Positions 16,726 through 25,896 of a stretch of 64,000 nt of DNA are shown here, piece after piece (position 1 is the first letter of the stretch; each line of letters opens with the position of its first letter). The notes below the pieces were generated by a model. That model was not told the DNA's origin, did not search any database, and saw nothing but the letters and a program-made list of their open reading frames with translations. This DNA is from Oribacterium sp. P6A1. Lineage in GTDB: Bacteria > Bacillota > Clostridia > Lachnospirales > Lachnospiraceae. The stretch lies in assembly GCF_000702885.1 (NCBI RefSeq), contig NZ_JNKO01000001.1:1-64000 (forward strand), written 5' to 3'. The position numbers were made by a program, and so were the translations under genes.

Positions 16726-17745
16726 TCAGTTGTTTACGAGCTTGTCTGATTCATTGTTCCAGCTGTAGAGCTTTCTGATATCCGCACCTACAGTCTCTGT
16801 CGGGTGCTGGGCAGCCTTTGCTCTCATTGCCTGGAAGTGAACCTTACCGTTGTTCATATCCTGAAGGAACTCAGATGCAAATGTTCCGTCCTGGATGTCA
16901 GCAAGGATCTTCTTCATAGCCTTCTTTGTATCCTCTGTAACGATCTTTGGACCTGTTACATAGTCACCGAACTCGGCTGTGTTTGAGATGGAATATCTCA
17001 TGCCTGCAAAGCCTGACTGATAGATGAGGTCAACGATAAGCTTCATCTCGTGTACACACTCGAAGTAAGCATTACGTGGGTCATAGCCTGCTTCAACGAG
17101 AGTCTCGAAGCCTGCCTGCATAAGTGCGCAGACACCGCCGCAAAGAACAGCCTGCTCACCGAAAAGGTCGGTCTCTGTCTCGGTCTTGAATGTTGTCTCA
17201 AGAAGACCTGCACGTGCACCGCCGATTCCTGCACCGTATGCAAGAGCATAGTCAAGTGCGTGACCTGTAGCATCCTGATGGATGGCAACAAGACAAGGGG
17301 TTCCCTTACCTGCCTGATACTCGGAACGAACTGTATGACCAGGAGCCTTAGGAGCGATCATAGCAACATCTACGTCAGCAGGAGGAACGATAAGCTTGTA
17401 GTTGATGTTGAAACCATGAGCAAACATGAGCATATCGCCGGCCTTTAAGTTAGGCTCGACATCTTTCTTGTACATGCCTGCCTGAAGCTCATCATTGATG
17501 AGGATCATAATGATGTCAGACTGCTTAACAGCTTCTGCTGTAGGAAGAACTGTAAGTCCCTGAGACTCAGCCTTTGCCTTTGACTTTGAACCCTCATAGA
17601 GTCCAACTACTACATCACAGCCGGATTCCTTCAGGTTAAGTGCATGTGCATGTCCCTGAGAACCATATCCGATGATGCAGATCTTCTTTCCGTTAAGAAA
17701 AGATATATCACAGTCTTTTTCATAAAATAATCTTGGTTCTGCCAT
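16726..17745 (-). CDS. ilvC: Ketol-acid reductoisomerase
   Basis: A 339-residue class I enzyme that isomerises and reduces acetolactate or acetohydroxybutyrate with NAD(P)H, the step after acetolactate synthase. The Rossmann motif [17 protein letters not shown] lies near residue 26. The metal-binding acidic residues of the knotted C-terminal domain ([23 protein letters not shown]) are present. TTTTGGAGGAATAAAA precedes the ATG. It is a separate transcript from the two acetolactate synthases, with a promoter at 17882-17910 and an unusually long 5' leader of about 130 bases. Confidence 0.96.
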   Translation of the reverse strand: MAEPRLFYEKDCDISFLNGKKICIIGYGSQGHAHALNLKESGCDVVVGLYEGSKSKAKAESQGLTVLPTAEAVKQSDIIMILINDELQAGMYKKDVEPNLKAGDMLMFAHGFNINYKLIVPPADVDVAMIAPKAPGHTVRSEYQAGKGTPCLVAIHQDATGHALDYALAYGAGIGGARAGLLETTFKTETETDLFGEQAVLCGGVCALMQAGFETLVEAGYDPRNAYFECVHEMKLIVDLIYQSGFAGMRYSISNTAEFGDYVTGPKIVTEDTKKAMKKILADIQDGTFASEFLQDMNNGKVHFQAMRAKAAQHPTETVGADIRKLYSWNNESDKLVNN

Positions 17746-17881
17746 TTTTATTCCTCCAAAATATTATAATTTCGACAATCGCTCCATGATGTGCAGCAAT
17801 CATTTTTTCGTGTATTTCGGTCAAAAACCATAATTCATGTATATGTATACTGATAATTATTAGTGACCTTCACAATTAAAA

Positions 17882-17910
17882 ATTATAAATATCGAAAAAT
17901 GAAAATGCAA
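17882..17910 (-). promoter_or_regulatory. Promoter of ilvC
   Basis: TTGCAT and TATAAT on the minus strand with a 17-bp spacer. This leaves a 5' leader of about 130 bases before ilvC. The leader contains no recognised riboswitch. Confidence 0.65.
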
Positions 17911-17970
17911 TATGAATTATGAAAAGATAATATGATATAACTTCATAGAATGTATAACCTGACATAGAAA

Positions 17971-17999
17971 AAGAGGCATTACCCGATGGTATGCCTCTT
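17971..17999 (-). terminator. Intrinsic terminator of the flavoprotein gene
   Basis: A nine-bp stem AAGAGGCAT with its complement, followed by TTTTT on the minus strand. It lies about 150 bases after the flavoprotein stop and just upstream of the ilvC promoter. Confidence 0.75.
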
Positions 18000-18018
18000 A
18001 TAGTAAAAATATCTGTTA

Positions 18019-18142
18019 TTTAGGGAAATACTGATTAAAGTGTTTCTCCGGCCGGATTATCCATGCGAAGCAGCAATTTCCTTTAAAAATCCCTGCCATC
18101 CGAATTAGGATCTTAGGAAACGCTGATTAAATCAGTAGTTTC
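18019..18142. repeat. Short sequence bounded by two similar palindromes
   Basis: Two related units lie at 18019-18046 and 18113-18142. Both contain TTAGG and CTGATTAAA, and each can fold on itself (GAAA...TTTC). They frame 124 bp between the flavoprotein stop and its terminator. The layout suggests a small non-autonomous repeat element, but no second copy is seen in this window. Confidence 0.3.
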
Positions 18143-18153
18143 TTATATCCGTC

Positions 18154-19533
18154 TTATCCGATTCTCTTTGATATCTCTCTTGCTACGTGGACACCGCTGG
18201 CACTTGCATGTGAAAGTGAATGAGTGACTCCGCTTCCGTCTCCGATGCAGAAAAGATCAGGATAAATGGTCTCGAGTTTGTCATCCACCGAAACCTCCAT
18301 GTTATAGAACTTGACCTCTACACCATAAAGCAGGGTGTCATCATTGGCAGTACCCGGAGCAATCTTATCAAGAGCGTAAATCATCTCGATGATGCCGTCG
18401 AGTATGCGCTTTGGAAGTACGAGACTGAGATCTCCCGGTGTGGCCTTAAGAGTAGGTCTCACTGTTCCCTCTTCGATTCTCTTCACTGTACTGCGGCGTC
18501 CTCTTTCGAGATCTCCGAAACGCTGAACGATAACTCCGCCTCCCAGCATGTTGGAGAGTCTGGCAATGCTTTCGCCGTAGCCGTTGCTGTCTTTGAATGG
18601 CTCTGAGAAATGCTTGCTGACAAGCAGGGCGAAATTGGTATTCTCTGTCTGAAGAGACGGGTCCTCGTAGCTGTGACCGTTTACTGTGATGATACCGTTT
18701 GTGTTCTCATTAACCACCGCTCCGTGAGGGTTCATACAGAAGGTACGGACAGAGTCTTCAAACTTCTGGGTCTGATAAACGATCTTTCCTTCATAAAGCG
18801 CATTTGTAATGTCTTCAAATACAACTGCAGGAAGCTCCACTCTTACACCAAGATCCACTCTGTTTGACTTTGTAGGGATCTTGAGATCATCACATACTGT
18901 TTTCATCCATTTGCTGCCGCTGCGGCCTACGGAGATAACACAGTACTTACAGGAAGCAGTACCGTCTTTATAATCAACTTCATAACCGTCATCAAGTTTC
19001 TTTACCTTTTCAATCGGTGTTCTGAAGAAGAACTGAACCTTGTCCTTCATTTCCTTGTAGATGTTATCAAGAACGATATAGTTTTTGTCGGTTCCCAGAT
19101 GACGAACGGATGCGTCAAGAAGTGTAAGTCTGCTCTGGATACACTTTTTCTTGAACTCGGATCCTGAGGTGGAGTAAAGCTTTGTGCCCTCTCCTCCGTG
19201 AGTCATATTGATGGTATCAACATACTTCATAAGATCTGTAGCGTTTTCTCTTCCCACATGCTCGTAGAGTGTTCCGCCGAAGGCATTGGTAATGTTGTAC
19301 TTGCCGTCCGAAAAGGCTCCTGCTCCGCCGAATCCGCTCATGATGGAGCAGGTCGGACAGTTGATGCATGACTTTATCTTGTCGCCGTCGATAGGACATT
19401 TTCTCTTCTCCAGAGGATTTCCGGCCTCAAATACTGCAACGGAAAGAGAAGGCTGAAGCTTCATGAGCTCATAGGCTGCAAATATTCCTCCCGGACCGGC
19501 GCCGATTATGATTACATCAAATTTAGTGTTCAT
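18154..19533 (-). CDS. FAD-dependent oxidoreductase (uncharacterised dehydrogenase family)
   Basis: A 459-residue flavoprotein. The N-terminal dinucleotide fold has IIIGAGPGGIFAAYEL. A conserved cysteine cluster CINCPTCSIMSGFGGAG follows near residue 57, and the C-terminus has the second FAD motif (FCIGDGSGVTHSLSHASASG). This pattern matches the FAD-dependent dehydrogenase group found widely in Clostridia and annotated NAD(P)/FAD-dependent oxidoreductase. The substrate is not known. GAGGGG lies upstream of the ATG. It is a single-gene unit, ending at the terminator 17971-17999. Confidence 0.82.
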   Translation of the reverse strand: MNTKFDVIIIGAGPGGIFAAYELMKLQPSLSVAVFEAGNPLEKRKCPIDGDKIKSCINCPTCSIMSGFGGAGAFSDGKYNITNAFGGTLYEHVGRENATDLMKYVDTINMTHGGEGTKLYSTSGSEFKKKCIQSRLTLLDASVRHLGTDKNYIVLDNIYKEMKDKVQFFFRTPIEKVKKLDDGYEVDYKDGTASCKYCVISVGRSGSKWMKTVCDDLKIPTKSNRVDLGVRVELPAVVFEDITNALYEGKIVYQTQKFEDSVRTFCMNPHGAVVNENTNGIITVNGHSYEDPSLQTENTNFALLVSKHFSEPFKDSNGYGESIARLSNMLGGGVIVQRFGDLERGRRSTVKRIEEGTVRPTLKATPGDLSLVLPKRILDGIIEMIYALDKIAPGTANDDTLLYGVEVKFYNMEVSVDDKLETIYPDLFCIGDGSGVTHSLSHASASGVHVAREISKRIG

Positions 19534-19617
19534 TTATTTCCCCTCAAATAATTATTTTTCCCTTTGTGCTTTTAAAAAGGACTGAATATATACCGATCAT
19601 TGTATATTTCGGCAAAA

Positions 19618-19685
19618 TACAAGCTGCCACTAACAGAATCTTATGACAAATAAAAGTCATAAGGTGCTGTTAATGGCAGCTTGTA
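19618..19685. repeat. 68-nt nearly perfect inverted repeat
   Basis: The two arms pair over three blocks: TACAAGCTGCCA, TAACAG and CTTATGAC with their complements, around an eight-base loop. No T-run follows on either strand, so it is not a normal terminator. It lies between metY and the flavoprotein gene and could act as an RNA processing or stabilising element, or be a small mobile repeat. Confidence 0.6.
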
Positions 19686-19884
19686 GAAACGCCCAACCAT
19701 ATAATGGGCATATTATGACGATGAGATTTTAATGGTTTTCCCGCACATCGTCAAGCAAGTACTTGATGTCAATACTCACAAAAAACTATACGCAGATATG
19801 TGAGAAATCACAGTGGGAACAAGATGTTAAGCCGGAATCGGATGACCCGGATATCTGATATGAGAATAATTCCCTTTATAGAAC

Positions 19885-21168
19885 TTATGCCTTCTGTGAA
19901 GCTTCAAGAGCCTGCTTGAGATCCTCTATGATATCATCAACATTCTCGATGCCTACGGAAAGACGAACCATATCCGGCTTTACACCGCCTGCAAGAAGCT
20001 CCTCGTCTGTCAGCTGGCGATGGGTGGATGATGCCGGGTGAAGAACACAGGTATGTGCATCTGCAACGTGAGTTGCAATGATAGCAAGCTTAAGGTGCTT
20101 CATGAATTCCTCTGCTGTCTTTCGTCCTCCCTTTACACCGAAGGAAATAACACCGCAGGTTCCATCAGGCATGTACTTCTGAGCTCTCTCGTAGTACTTG
20201 TCCCCGGGAAGGCCGGGATATGTCACGTAGGAAACATTGGCATTTTCCTGAAGGAATTCAGCCACTTTCTGAGCATTCCTGCAATGTCTCTCCATTCTCA
20301 CTGCAAGAGACTCGAGACCCAGGTTAAGGAGATAACAGTTCATGGGTGAAGGTATGGAACCAAGGTCACGCATAAGCTGGGCTGTTGCCTTTGTGATATA
20401 GGCTTTTTCCTTTCCGAACTTCTCTGCATAGGTTATTCCGTGATATGACTCGTCGGGAGTGCAGAGACCCGGGAATTTGTCGGCATGTGCCATCCAGTCA
20501 AACTTTCCTGAATCAACGATAACACCGCCTACTGTTGCGTCATGACCATCCATGTATTTTGTTGTTGAATGGATAACGATATCAGCCCCCCATTCAAAAG
20601 GTCTGCAGTTAATAGGTGTTGCAAAGGTATTGTCTACGATAAGAGGAACACCATGCTTATGTGCGGCTGCAGCAAATCTTTCGATATCAAAAACAATCAG
20701 TGCGGGGTTAGCGATGGTTTCGCCGAATACTGCCTTAGTGTTTGGCTTGAAGGCAGCCTCAAGCTCTTCATCACTGCAGTCAGGATCAACGAAAGTGAAA
20801 TCAATGCCCATTTTTCTCATGGTGACATTGAAAAGATTGAAGCTTCCGCCATAGATGCTTGAAGATGCGATTACATGATCTCCTGCATTGGCAAGGTTGA
20901 ATACCGAGATGAATGATGCTGCCTGACCTGATGAGGTGAGCATGGCAGCGGTTCCGCCCTCAAGGGCAGCTATCTTTGCGGCAACAAAATCGTTTGTAGG
21001 ATTTTGAAGTCTTGTATAGAAGTAGCCTTCCGCTTCAAGATCAAACAGCTTACCCATATCAGCACTGGTATCATACTTGAAAGTAGTGCTCTGAATGATG
21101 GGAATCATTCTTGGCTCGCCATTCTTTGGTGTATACCCTGCTTCTATACATTTGGTTTCTTTTCTCAT
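19885..21168 (-). CDS. metY: O-acetylhomoserine sulfhydrylase
   Basis: A 427-residue PLP enzyme of the Cys/Met metabolism family. It makes homocysteine from O-acetylhomoserine and sulfide. The PLP lysine is in HSTTKYMDGHDATVGG, and the N-terminal QSTTFKY and YTRLQNPTND motifs are present. The length and the insert around FDWMAHADKFPGL fit MetY rather than the shorter cystathionine gamma-synthase types. No SAM riboswitch was found in the 400 bases upstream. A GGAG lies 12 bases before the ATG. A small membrane ORF (21306-21473) lies upstream in the same direction. Confidence 0.92.
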   Translation of the reverse strand: MRKETKCIEAGYTPKNGEPRMIPIIQSTTFKYDTSADMGKLFDLEAEGYFYTRLQNPTNDFVAAKIAALEGGTAAMLTSSGQAASFISVFNLANAGDHVIASSSIYGGSFNLFNVTMRKMGIDFTFVDPDCSDEELEAAFKPNTKAVFGETIANPALIVFDIERFAAAAHKHGVPLIVDNTFATPINCRPFEWGADIVIHSTTKYMDGHDATVGGVIVDSGKFDWMAHADKFPGLCTPDESYHGITYAEKFGKEKAYITKATAQLMRDLGSIPSPMNCYLLNLGLESLAVRMERHCRNAQKVAEFLQENANVSYVTYPGLPGDKYYERAQKYMPDGTCGVISFGVKGGRKTAEEFMKHLKLAIIATHVADAHTCVLHPASSTHRQLTDEELLAGGVKPDMVRLSVGIENVDDIIEDLKQALEASQKA

Positions 21169-21305
21169 TTTACTTCAAAGCTCCTTCGTTCTTTTGATTT
21201 ACGGCATAAATCAGGTGCAAGGTACTTATGTAACAGGATAGATACTTGTAAGAATACAAAAATCTATGCAGCATGGTGATGTGTTGGCTGTACAATGCAT
21301 GAGAT

Positions 21306-21473
21306 TTATACTCGCAGTATTTCGGATTTAGATATTTGGTAAAAGCACAGGATCATCTTAGTCTTCTGTTTCTTTTTTACAGGATGTGTCATCCTGTAAC
21401 CCGACCACATACAGATAATTGTGACGATGAACAAGATCACAATGCTCATACTATGCCACTCATGATAACTCAT
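21306..21473 (-). CDS. Small single-span membrane protein (55 aa), hypothetical
   Basis: A 55-codon frame starting at ATG 21471-21473, preceded by AAGG five bases upstream. Residues 9-24 are hydrophobic (MSIVILFIVTIICMW), followed by a basic stretch (KKKQKTK), the arrangement of a one-pass membrane protein with a cytoplasmic C-terminus. It lies between the tRNA-Pro terminator and metY, in the same direction as metY. The family is not recognised, and it could be a chance ORF within a metY leader. Confidence 0.4.
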   Translation of the reverse strand: MSYHEWHSMSIVILFIVTIICMWSGYRMTHPVKKKQKTKMILCFYQISKSEILRV

Positions 21474-21556
21474 AGCAGCCTTGTTTTTGAACTAGATTAA
21501 TTCTATAACTGGTAATAGCAACAGTCTAGCACGAAGAAAATGATAATAAAAGAAAA

Positions 21557-21580
21557 GACCCGGTACTTTCGTACTGAGTC
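21557..21580 (-). terminator. Intrinsic terminator after tRNA-Pro
   Basis: A ten-bp imperfect stem with a GAAA tetraloop on the minus strand, followed by TTTTCTTTT, 15 bases after the tRNA. Confidence 0.7.
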
Positions 21581-21595
21581 AGTCCCAAGGGTTAG

Positions 21596-21669
21596 TCGAT
21601 GCGACAAGATTCGAACTTGCGACCTCTGCGTCCCGAACGCAGCGCTCTACCAAGCTGAGCCACGCATCG
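21596..21669 (-). tRNA. tRNA-Pro (anticodon CGG)
   Basis: A 74-nt cloverleaf on the minus strand. The acceptor stem is CGATGCG with CGCATCG. The D-arm is GCTC...GAGC, the anticodon stem CTGCG/CGCAG carries loop TTCGGGA, and the T-arm is GCAAG-TTCGAAT-CTTGT. The discriminator is A and CCA is not encoded. It reads proline CCG codons. Confidence 0.95.
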
Positions 21670-21847
21670 CTTTTTTATGCAAGTGAAATCTTAGCAGACA
21701 GATTAAGGCATGTCAAGTTATATATAAAAATAGAATAAAAAGTTATGGCTTTAAGTCCAAAACTGAATTCTGCTGCCATACAGCACAGAGTGATAAAAGT
21801 CATTCCGCTTTAAAGGCTGTATGGAAGCCCATGCTGACAGCTAAGAA

Positions 21848-21881
21848 ACAGAGTATCTCATGATATCATGAAATACTCTGT
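21848..21881 (-). terminator. Intrinsic terminator of the coiled-coil protein gene
   Basis: A long stem ACAGAGTAT plus TCATGAT with their partners, followed by TTTCTT on the minus strand, 26 bases after the stop. Confidence 0.6.
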
Positions 21882-21907
21882 AAAAGATGAATCAAATATA
21901 ATGAAGA

Positions 21908-22516
21908 TTACTGCTGAAAGCTGTCCTGTGCTGAAGGATAAGCTTCAGGGTACTGGGCATCCTGAGCTGTCTGAGGATTCATAGCCCGGTTAAGCTCTCT
22001 TCGATTGTTTGTTACTACATTATAGGTGTTCTGCATGCTGTCAAGTAAGGACTGGTATCTTGTCTGCTGCTCTGAGATGGAATTTCCCAAAAGTACTTCG
22101 ATGGATTCAAGGATGCCGTCTGTATAAGTGATGGCACTTGCCTTAACACTGTTTGCTTCAGCCTGTGCCTCGGCAAGAATCTGATCAGCCTTGGCCTGAG
22201 CCTGCTGAACAAGAGCATTGGCCTCATTGTATGCCTGCTGCATGATCTCATTCTCTGATACCATCTCCTCAGTCTGCTGTCTTGCGTCCTGAAGCATGCT
22301 TTCAGCCTGATTCTTTGCATCTGCAAGAATAGCTTCCTGCTGTGATATGATCTTCTGATACTTTTTGATCTCATCAGGTACTCTGAGACGGAGCTCAACC
22401 AAAAGCTCTTCCATCTCTTCCTTGTTTACAAGGATCTTTGTGTTTGAAAGAGGCTGGTACTTGCAGCTATCAATATATTCTTCAATCTCACCGATTAACT
22501 GTTCAATTCTGCTCAT
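21908..22516 (-). CDS. Coiled-coil protein of unknown function
   Basis: A 202-residue soluble protein. Residues 1-50 are a small helical start, residues about 50-130 are a continuous Ala/Gln/Glu-rich coiled coil (for example NALVQQAQAKADQILAEAQ), and the C-terminus is a disordered Gln/Pro/Tyr-rich tail. The composition resembles DivIVA-like proteins and the protein is often mis-annotated as an H+-ATPase subunit; neither function is shown by the sequence. It follows coaD by 31 bases and probably shares its transcript. Confidence 0.75.
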   Translation of the reverse strand: MSRIEQLIGEIEEYIDSCKYQPLSNTKILVNKEEMEELLVELRLRVPDEIKKYQKIISQQEAILADAKNQAESMLQDARQQTEEMVSENEIMQQAYNEANALVQQAQAKADQILAEAQAEANSVKASAITYTDGILESIEVLLGNSISEQQTRYQSLLDSMQNTYNVVTNNRRELNRAMNPQTAQDAQYPEAYPSAQDSFQQ

Positions 22517-22547
22517 TTATCTAATCCACCTTATATTAACTAATAAT

Positions 22548-23027
22548 TTACTTTTTATACTTTTCTTTCATTTTTCTCTCTACCTCGGCAGGTACAAACT
22601 CATGGATATCTCCGTCGAAGCTGGCGATTTCCTTGACTGTGCTGGAGCTGAGATAAGAGAACTTGAGATTTGTAGTAAGAAAAATCGTATCGATATCGGG
22701 GGCAATGACTTTGTTTGTCTGCGCAAGCTGCAGTTCGTATTCGAAATCGGTTACTGCGCGCAGTCCTCTTACTATAACTGTAGCACCGCACTCGCGGGCA
22801 AAGTTGACAGTTAGACCACCGAAGGATTTAACCTCAACATTTCCGAAATTTTGGGTCAAATCTTCAATCATTTTAACACGTTCTGACATGGAAAACAACG
22901 GGGTTTTTGCACTGTTCTGCAAAACTCCGACAATCAGTTTGTCTACCATCTTAGAAGCTCGTTCTATTATGTCGAGGTGACCAAATGTGACTGGATCAAA
23001 GGATCCCGGATAGATACCTATTATCAT
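22548..23027 (-). CDS. coaD: Pantetheine-phosphate adenylyltransferase
   Basis: A 159-residue nucleotidyltransferase that makes dephospho-CoA from 4'-phosphopantetheine and ATP. The nucleotide-binding motif [12 protein letters not shown] lies at the N-terminus, [13 protein letters not shown] near residue 90, and the [11 protein letters not shown] motif near 125. The start at 23025-23027 was chosen over the upstream in-frame ATG because it gives the usual family length and the native MIIGIYPG beginning. It lies 67 bases after rsmD, a common pairing in Firmicutes. Confidence 0.95.
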   Translation of the reverse strand: MIIGIYPGSFDPVTFGHLDIIERASKMVDKLIVGVLQNSAKTPLFSMSERVKMIEDLTQNFGNVEVKSFGGLTVNFARECGATVIVRGLRAVTDFEYELQLAQTNKVIAPDIDTIFLTTNLKFSYLSSSTVKEIASFDGDIHEFVPAEVERKMKEKYKK

Positions 23028-23094
23028 AGTATTTCTTCTTTCTCGGTTTATATTTATAGCACGTTCAATTATGGTATGTAAATATATGGAAGAG

Positions 23095-23661
23095 TTATTC
23101 TGTAATTCTTTTTTTGAAAAAAACATGTTTATTTGTCTTATATGTTTTTTCCCTCTGAAGAGAATAACCCATAGCTGCTATTTCGTCAGCGATGTCATCG
23201 TTTATATCAGCCTCTACAACGAACAGTGTGTTTTCATCCACATAATCCATGTCCCGAATGAGCTGCATGGCTTTACGTTCAAAACCGCGGTTGTATGGTG
23301 GATCCATAAATACGATTCCGAATCTGTAGCCCTTTCCGTTAAGTCTGTTAAGTGCTGCCATATAGTCAGTAGTCATAACAAGAGCCCTGTCACCGAACTT
23401 ACAATGCTCGATGTTTTCATTTATGCAGGCTGCAGCCTTTGGATTGTTTTCTACAAATACCGCTCTTTTAGAACCTCTTGAAAGAGCTTCTATACCGATG
23501 GCACCTGATCCGGAAAAAAGATCCAGGAAATCAATGCCAGGTACTTCGAATTGAAGCATATTGAAAAGGGTTTCTTTTATTCTGTCTGTAGTTGGACGTG
23601 TGTCCGCTGAATCAATGGTTTTAAGAAGAAGTCTTCTTGCGCTTCCCGCAATTACTCTCAT
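23095..23661 (-). CDS. rsmD: 16S rRNA (guanine-966-N2)-methyltransferase
   Basis: A 188-residue SAM-dependent methyltransferase that modifies G966 of 16S rRNA. It has the N-terminal [13 protein letters not shown], the [16 protein letters not shown] motif, SAM motif [19 protein letters not shown] and catalytic DPPY. The start at 23659-23661 was chosen because GAGGAG lies eight bases upstream; the frame runs 16 codons further back without a site. It is upstream of coaD. Confidence 0.94.
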   Translation of the reverse strand: MRVIAGSARRLLLKTIDSADTRPTTDRIKETLFNMLQFEVPGIDFLDLFSGSGAIGIEALSRGSKRAVFVENNPKAAACINENIEHCKFGDRALVMTTDYMAALNRLNGKGYRFGIVFMDPPYNRGFERKAMQLIRDMDYVDENTLFVVEADINDDIADEIAAMGYSLQREKTYKTNKHVFFKKRITE

Positions 23662-23794
23662 TTTAATCTCCTCTAATATGATGACATAAGTGTCATAAGT
23701 CAATCTCACATTTTGACACTTACTTAAATGAATATTTCAAATACACTATGGTTATATTCCGGAGGACAGCATGCCTGTTTAAAAAAGCAGGCTG

Positions 23795-25831
23795 TTAAAG
23801 GATACAGCTCTCTTCCAGATATCTGTTGAGTCTTTCTTTTAGATCATGATGATCCTCATTATTAAGCTCAGGATCGGAACGAAGAACATACAGCGCATCC
23901 TCAGATGCTTTTCTCAGCAGTTCCTTATCCTGATAAATGTCGGCGATGGTGAAATCAAGTGCACCCGACTGCCTTATTCCGAAGATATCTCCGGGGCCTC
24001 TCAGCTTAAGGTCCTCTTCTGCTATATGGAAACCGTCATTGGAGGTGGCCAGTATATGAAGCCTTTCTTTTGACTTATCAGAATTGGAACTGTCTACAAA
24101 GATGCAGTAGCTCTGATGCCCGGATCTTCCCACACGCCCTCTTAGCTGATGGAGCTGTGCAAGTCCGAAGCGTTCTGCATTTTCAACCATCATTACGGTT
24201 GAGTTCGGAACATCCACGCCTACTTCAACTACTGTTGTTGAAACCAGAATATCGATTTCTTTATGGAGAAATCGATTCATGATCTCGTCCTTCTCTTTAG
24301 GCTTCATCTTTCCGTGAAGCTTTTCGATCCTGACATCGGATGGGAATACCTTTCGTATCTTTAACAGATAATCTGTCACGTTCTCAAGATCAAGCATATC
24401 ATTTTCTTCGACCATAGGACAGATAATATAGGCCTGTCTGCCCTTTTTTATTTCATCATATATAAATTTATATGATTTTTCCCGGTAGCTTTCATTTACT
24501 ACCGCATTTTTAATAGGCAGACGATTGGAGGGCAGACCTTTTATCAGACTGACCTTCATATCCGCGTATAACAGCATGGCCAGTGTTCTCGGTATGGGTG
24601 TGGCAGACATGACCAGAGTATGGGGACTGTGTCCTTTCTCTCCCAGAGTTTTTCTCTGATTTACACCGAAGCGGTGCTGCTCGTCCGTCACAACAAGTGC
24701 CAGATCGTCATAGATGACATTGTCCTGAAACAGGGCATGGGTTCCGATAATGATATCTGCCTCGTGGCTTTCTATCTCTTTATATACGGCCTTCTTTTCA
24801 GAAGCTTTAAGTGAACCTGTGACAAGTACGATCTTCAGGTCGTAGGCATTGTCCGAAACTATCTTTTTAAGCTTTTCATAGTGCTGGGATGCCAGAATCT
24901 CAGTGGGAGCCATAATGGCTGCCTGATGTCCGTTAAAGGCGGTTTCCAGTGCGGCTATAAATGAAACTATGGTCTTTCCGGAACCTACATCTCCCTGAAG
25001 AAGTCGGTTCATTATAAATCCTGATGAAAGATCCGTTCTTATATCTTCCACTGCTGCTGCCTGTCCATCGGTGAGTTTGAAGGGAAGACCGGTAATAAAG
25101 GAATCGATTCGTTCATCACGTTTCAGGATATATCCGGATTTTTTCTCATCCGTATTCTGCTTCTTTTTAACAAGGGCCATGGAGAATAAAAAGAGCTCAT
25201 TATATGCATGACGCTCTCTTGCTTTTTTATAGTCCTCCATGTTTACGGGAAAATGAATATGTCCGATTGCCTCGTTCATACTCATAAGTTCCCTGTTGTA
25301 AAGTATGTTTCCGGGAATGAAGTCCTTCTGTGCTTCCGAAACCTCCATAGCCTGCTTTATGGCTTTTTGGATCAGGGAATTGGAAAGCCCCTTTGTCTGG
25401 CCGTATACAGGTTCCAGAGTATCTTCCTTTTTTGAGTATTCATCAACTGAAAAGATTTTCGGCTGGTTCAGGGTCTTTTGTCCTTTATAATCCCCTACCT
25501 TTCCGAAAAAAACAAAGGCAGAGCCTGCTCTCAGTGTATTTTTTAAAAAGGGTGCATTGAACCAGGTGAGGCGCATCTTTCCGGACAGGTCTCTGATGTA
25601 AGCTGTTGTCATCCTGAGTCCATGAAGATTTATTATGGATGCATCTTTTTCAAGCATGCCTTTAACAGCACCCGTTTCCCCTTCGGTGAGGCTGCCTATA
25701 GGTGATGGTTTCCTGTAGCAAAGGTAAGTATGAGGGAAATAATACAGAAGATCCTTAACTGTAAATATTCCCAGCTTGTTGAAGAGTTTTTCTGTTTTTG
25801 GTCCTATTCCCTTTAAATCTGTCAGAGTCAT
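23795..25831 (-). CDS. recG: ATP-dependent DNA helicase RecG
   Basis: A 678-residue superfamily 2 helicase that regresses stalled forks and processes recombination intermediates. The N-terminal wedge/OB domain begins MTLTDLKGIGPKTEKLFNKLG. The helicase core has Walker A LLQGDVGSGKT, the DEQH box in VVTDEQHRFGV, SATPIPRT, and motif VI QLRGRVGRSG. The length is normal. It precedes rsmD by 133 bases. A terminator of the upstream fakA unit lies just before its start. Confidence 0.97.
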   Translation of the reverse strand: MTLTDLKGIGPKTEKLFNKLGIFTVKDLLYYFPHTYLCYRKPSPIGSLTEGETGAVKGMLEKDASIINLHGLRMTTAYIRDLSGKMRLTWFNAPFLKNTLRAGSAFVFFGKVGDYKGQKTLNQPKIFSVDEYSKKEDTLEPVYGQTKGLSNSLIQKAIKQAMEVSEAQKDFIPGNILYNRELMSMNEAIGHIHFPVNMEDYKKARERHAYNELFLFSMALVKKKQNTDEKKSGYILKRDERIDSFITGLPFKLTDGQAAAVEDIRTDLSSGFIMNRLLQGDVGSGKTIVSFIAALETAFNGHQAAIMAPTEILASQHYEKLKKIVSDNAYDLKIVLVTGSLKASEKKAVYKEIESHEADIIIGTHALFQDNVIYDDLALVVTDEQHRFGVNQRKTLGEKGHSPHTLVMSATPIPRTLAMLLYADMKVSLIKGLPSNRLPIKNAVVNESYREKSYKFIYDEIKKGRQAYIICPMVEENDMLDLENVTDYLLKIRKVFPSDVRIEKLHGKMKPKEKDEIMNRFLHKEIDILVSTTVVEVGVDVPNSTVMMVENAERFGLAQLHQLRGRVGRSGHQSYCIFVDSSNSDKSKERLHILATSNDGFHIAEEDLKLRGPGDIFGIRQSGALDFTIADIYQDKELLRKASEDALYVLRSDPELNNEDHHDLKERLNRYLEESCIL

Positions 25832-25849
25832 ATATTTTATGTTAAAAAT

Positions 25850-25875
25850 GCTCCTGAGATGTATTTCTCAGGAGC
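25850..25875 (-). terminator. Intrinsic terminator of fakA
   Basis: A perfect 10-bp stem GCTCCTGAGA with its complement, then ATTTTTAA on the minus strand, between fakA and recG. Confidence 0.8.
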
Positions 25876-25896
25876 TTGTATATTCTCAATAATGAT

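Noticed and set aside
21169-21550. SAM riboswitch upstream of metY
   Set aside because: None of the conserved S-box core sequences is present on the minus strand.
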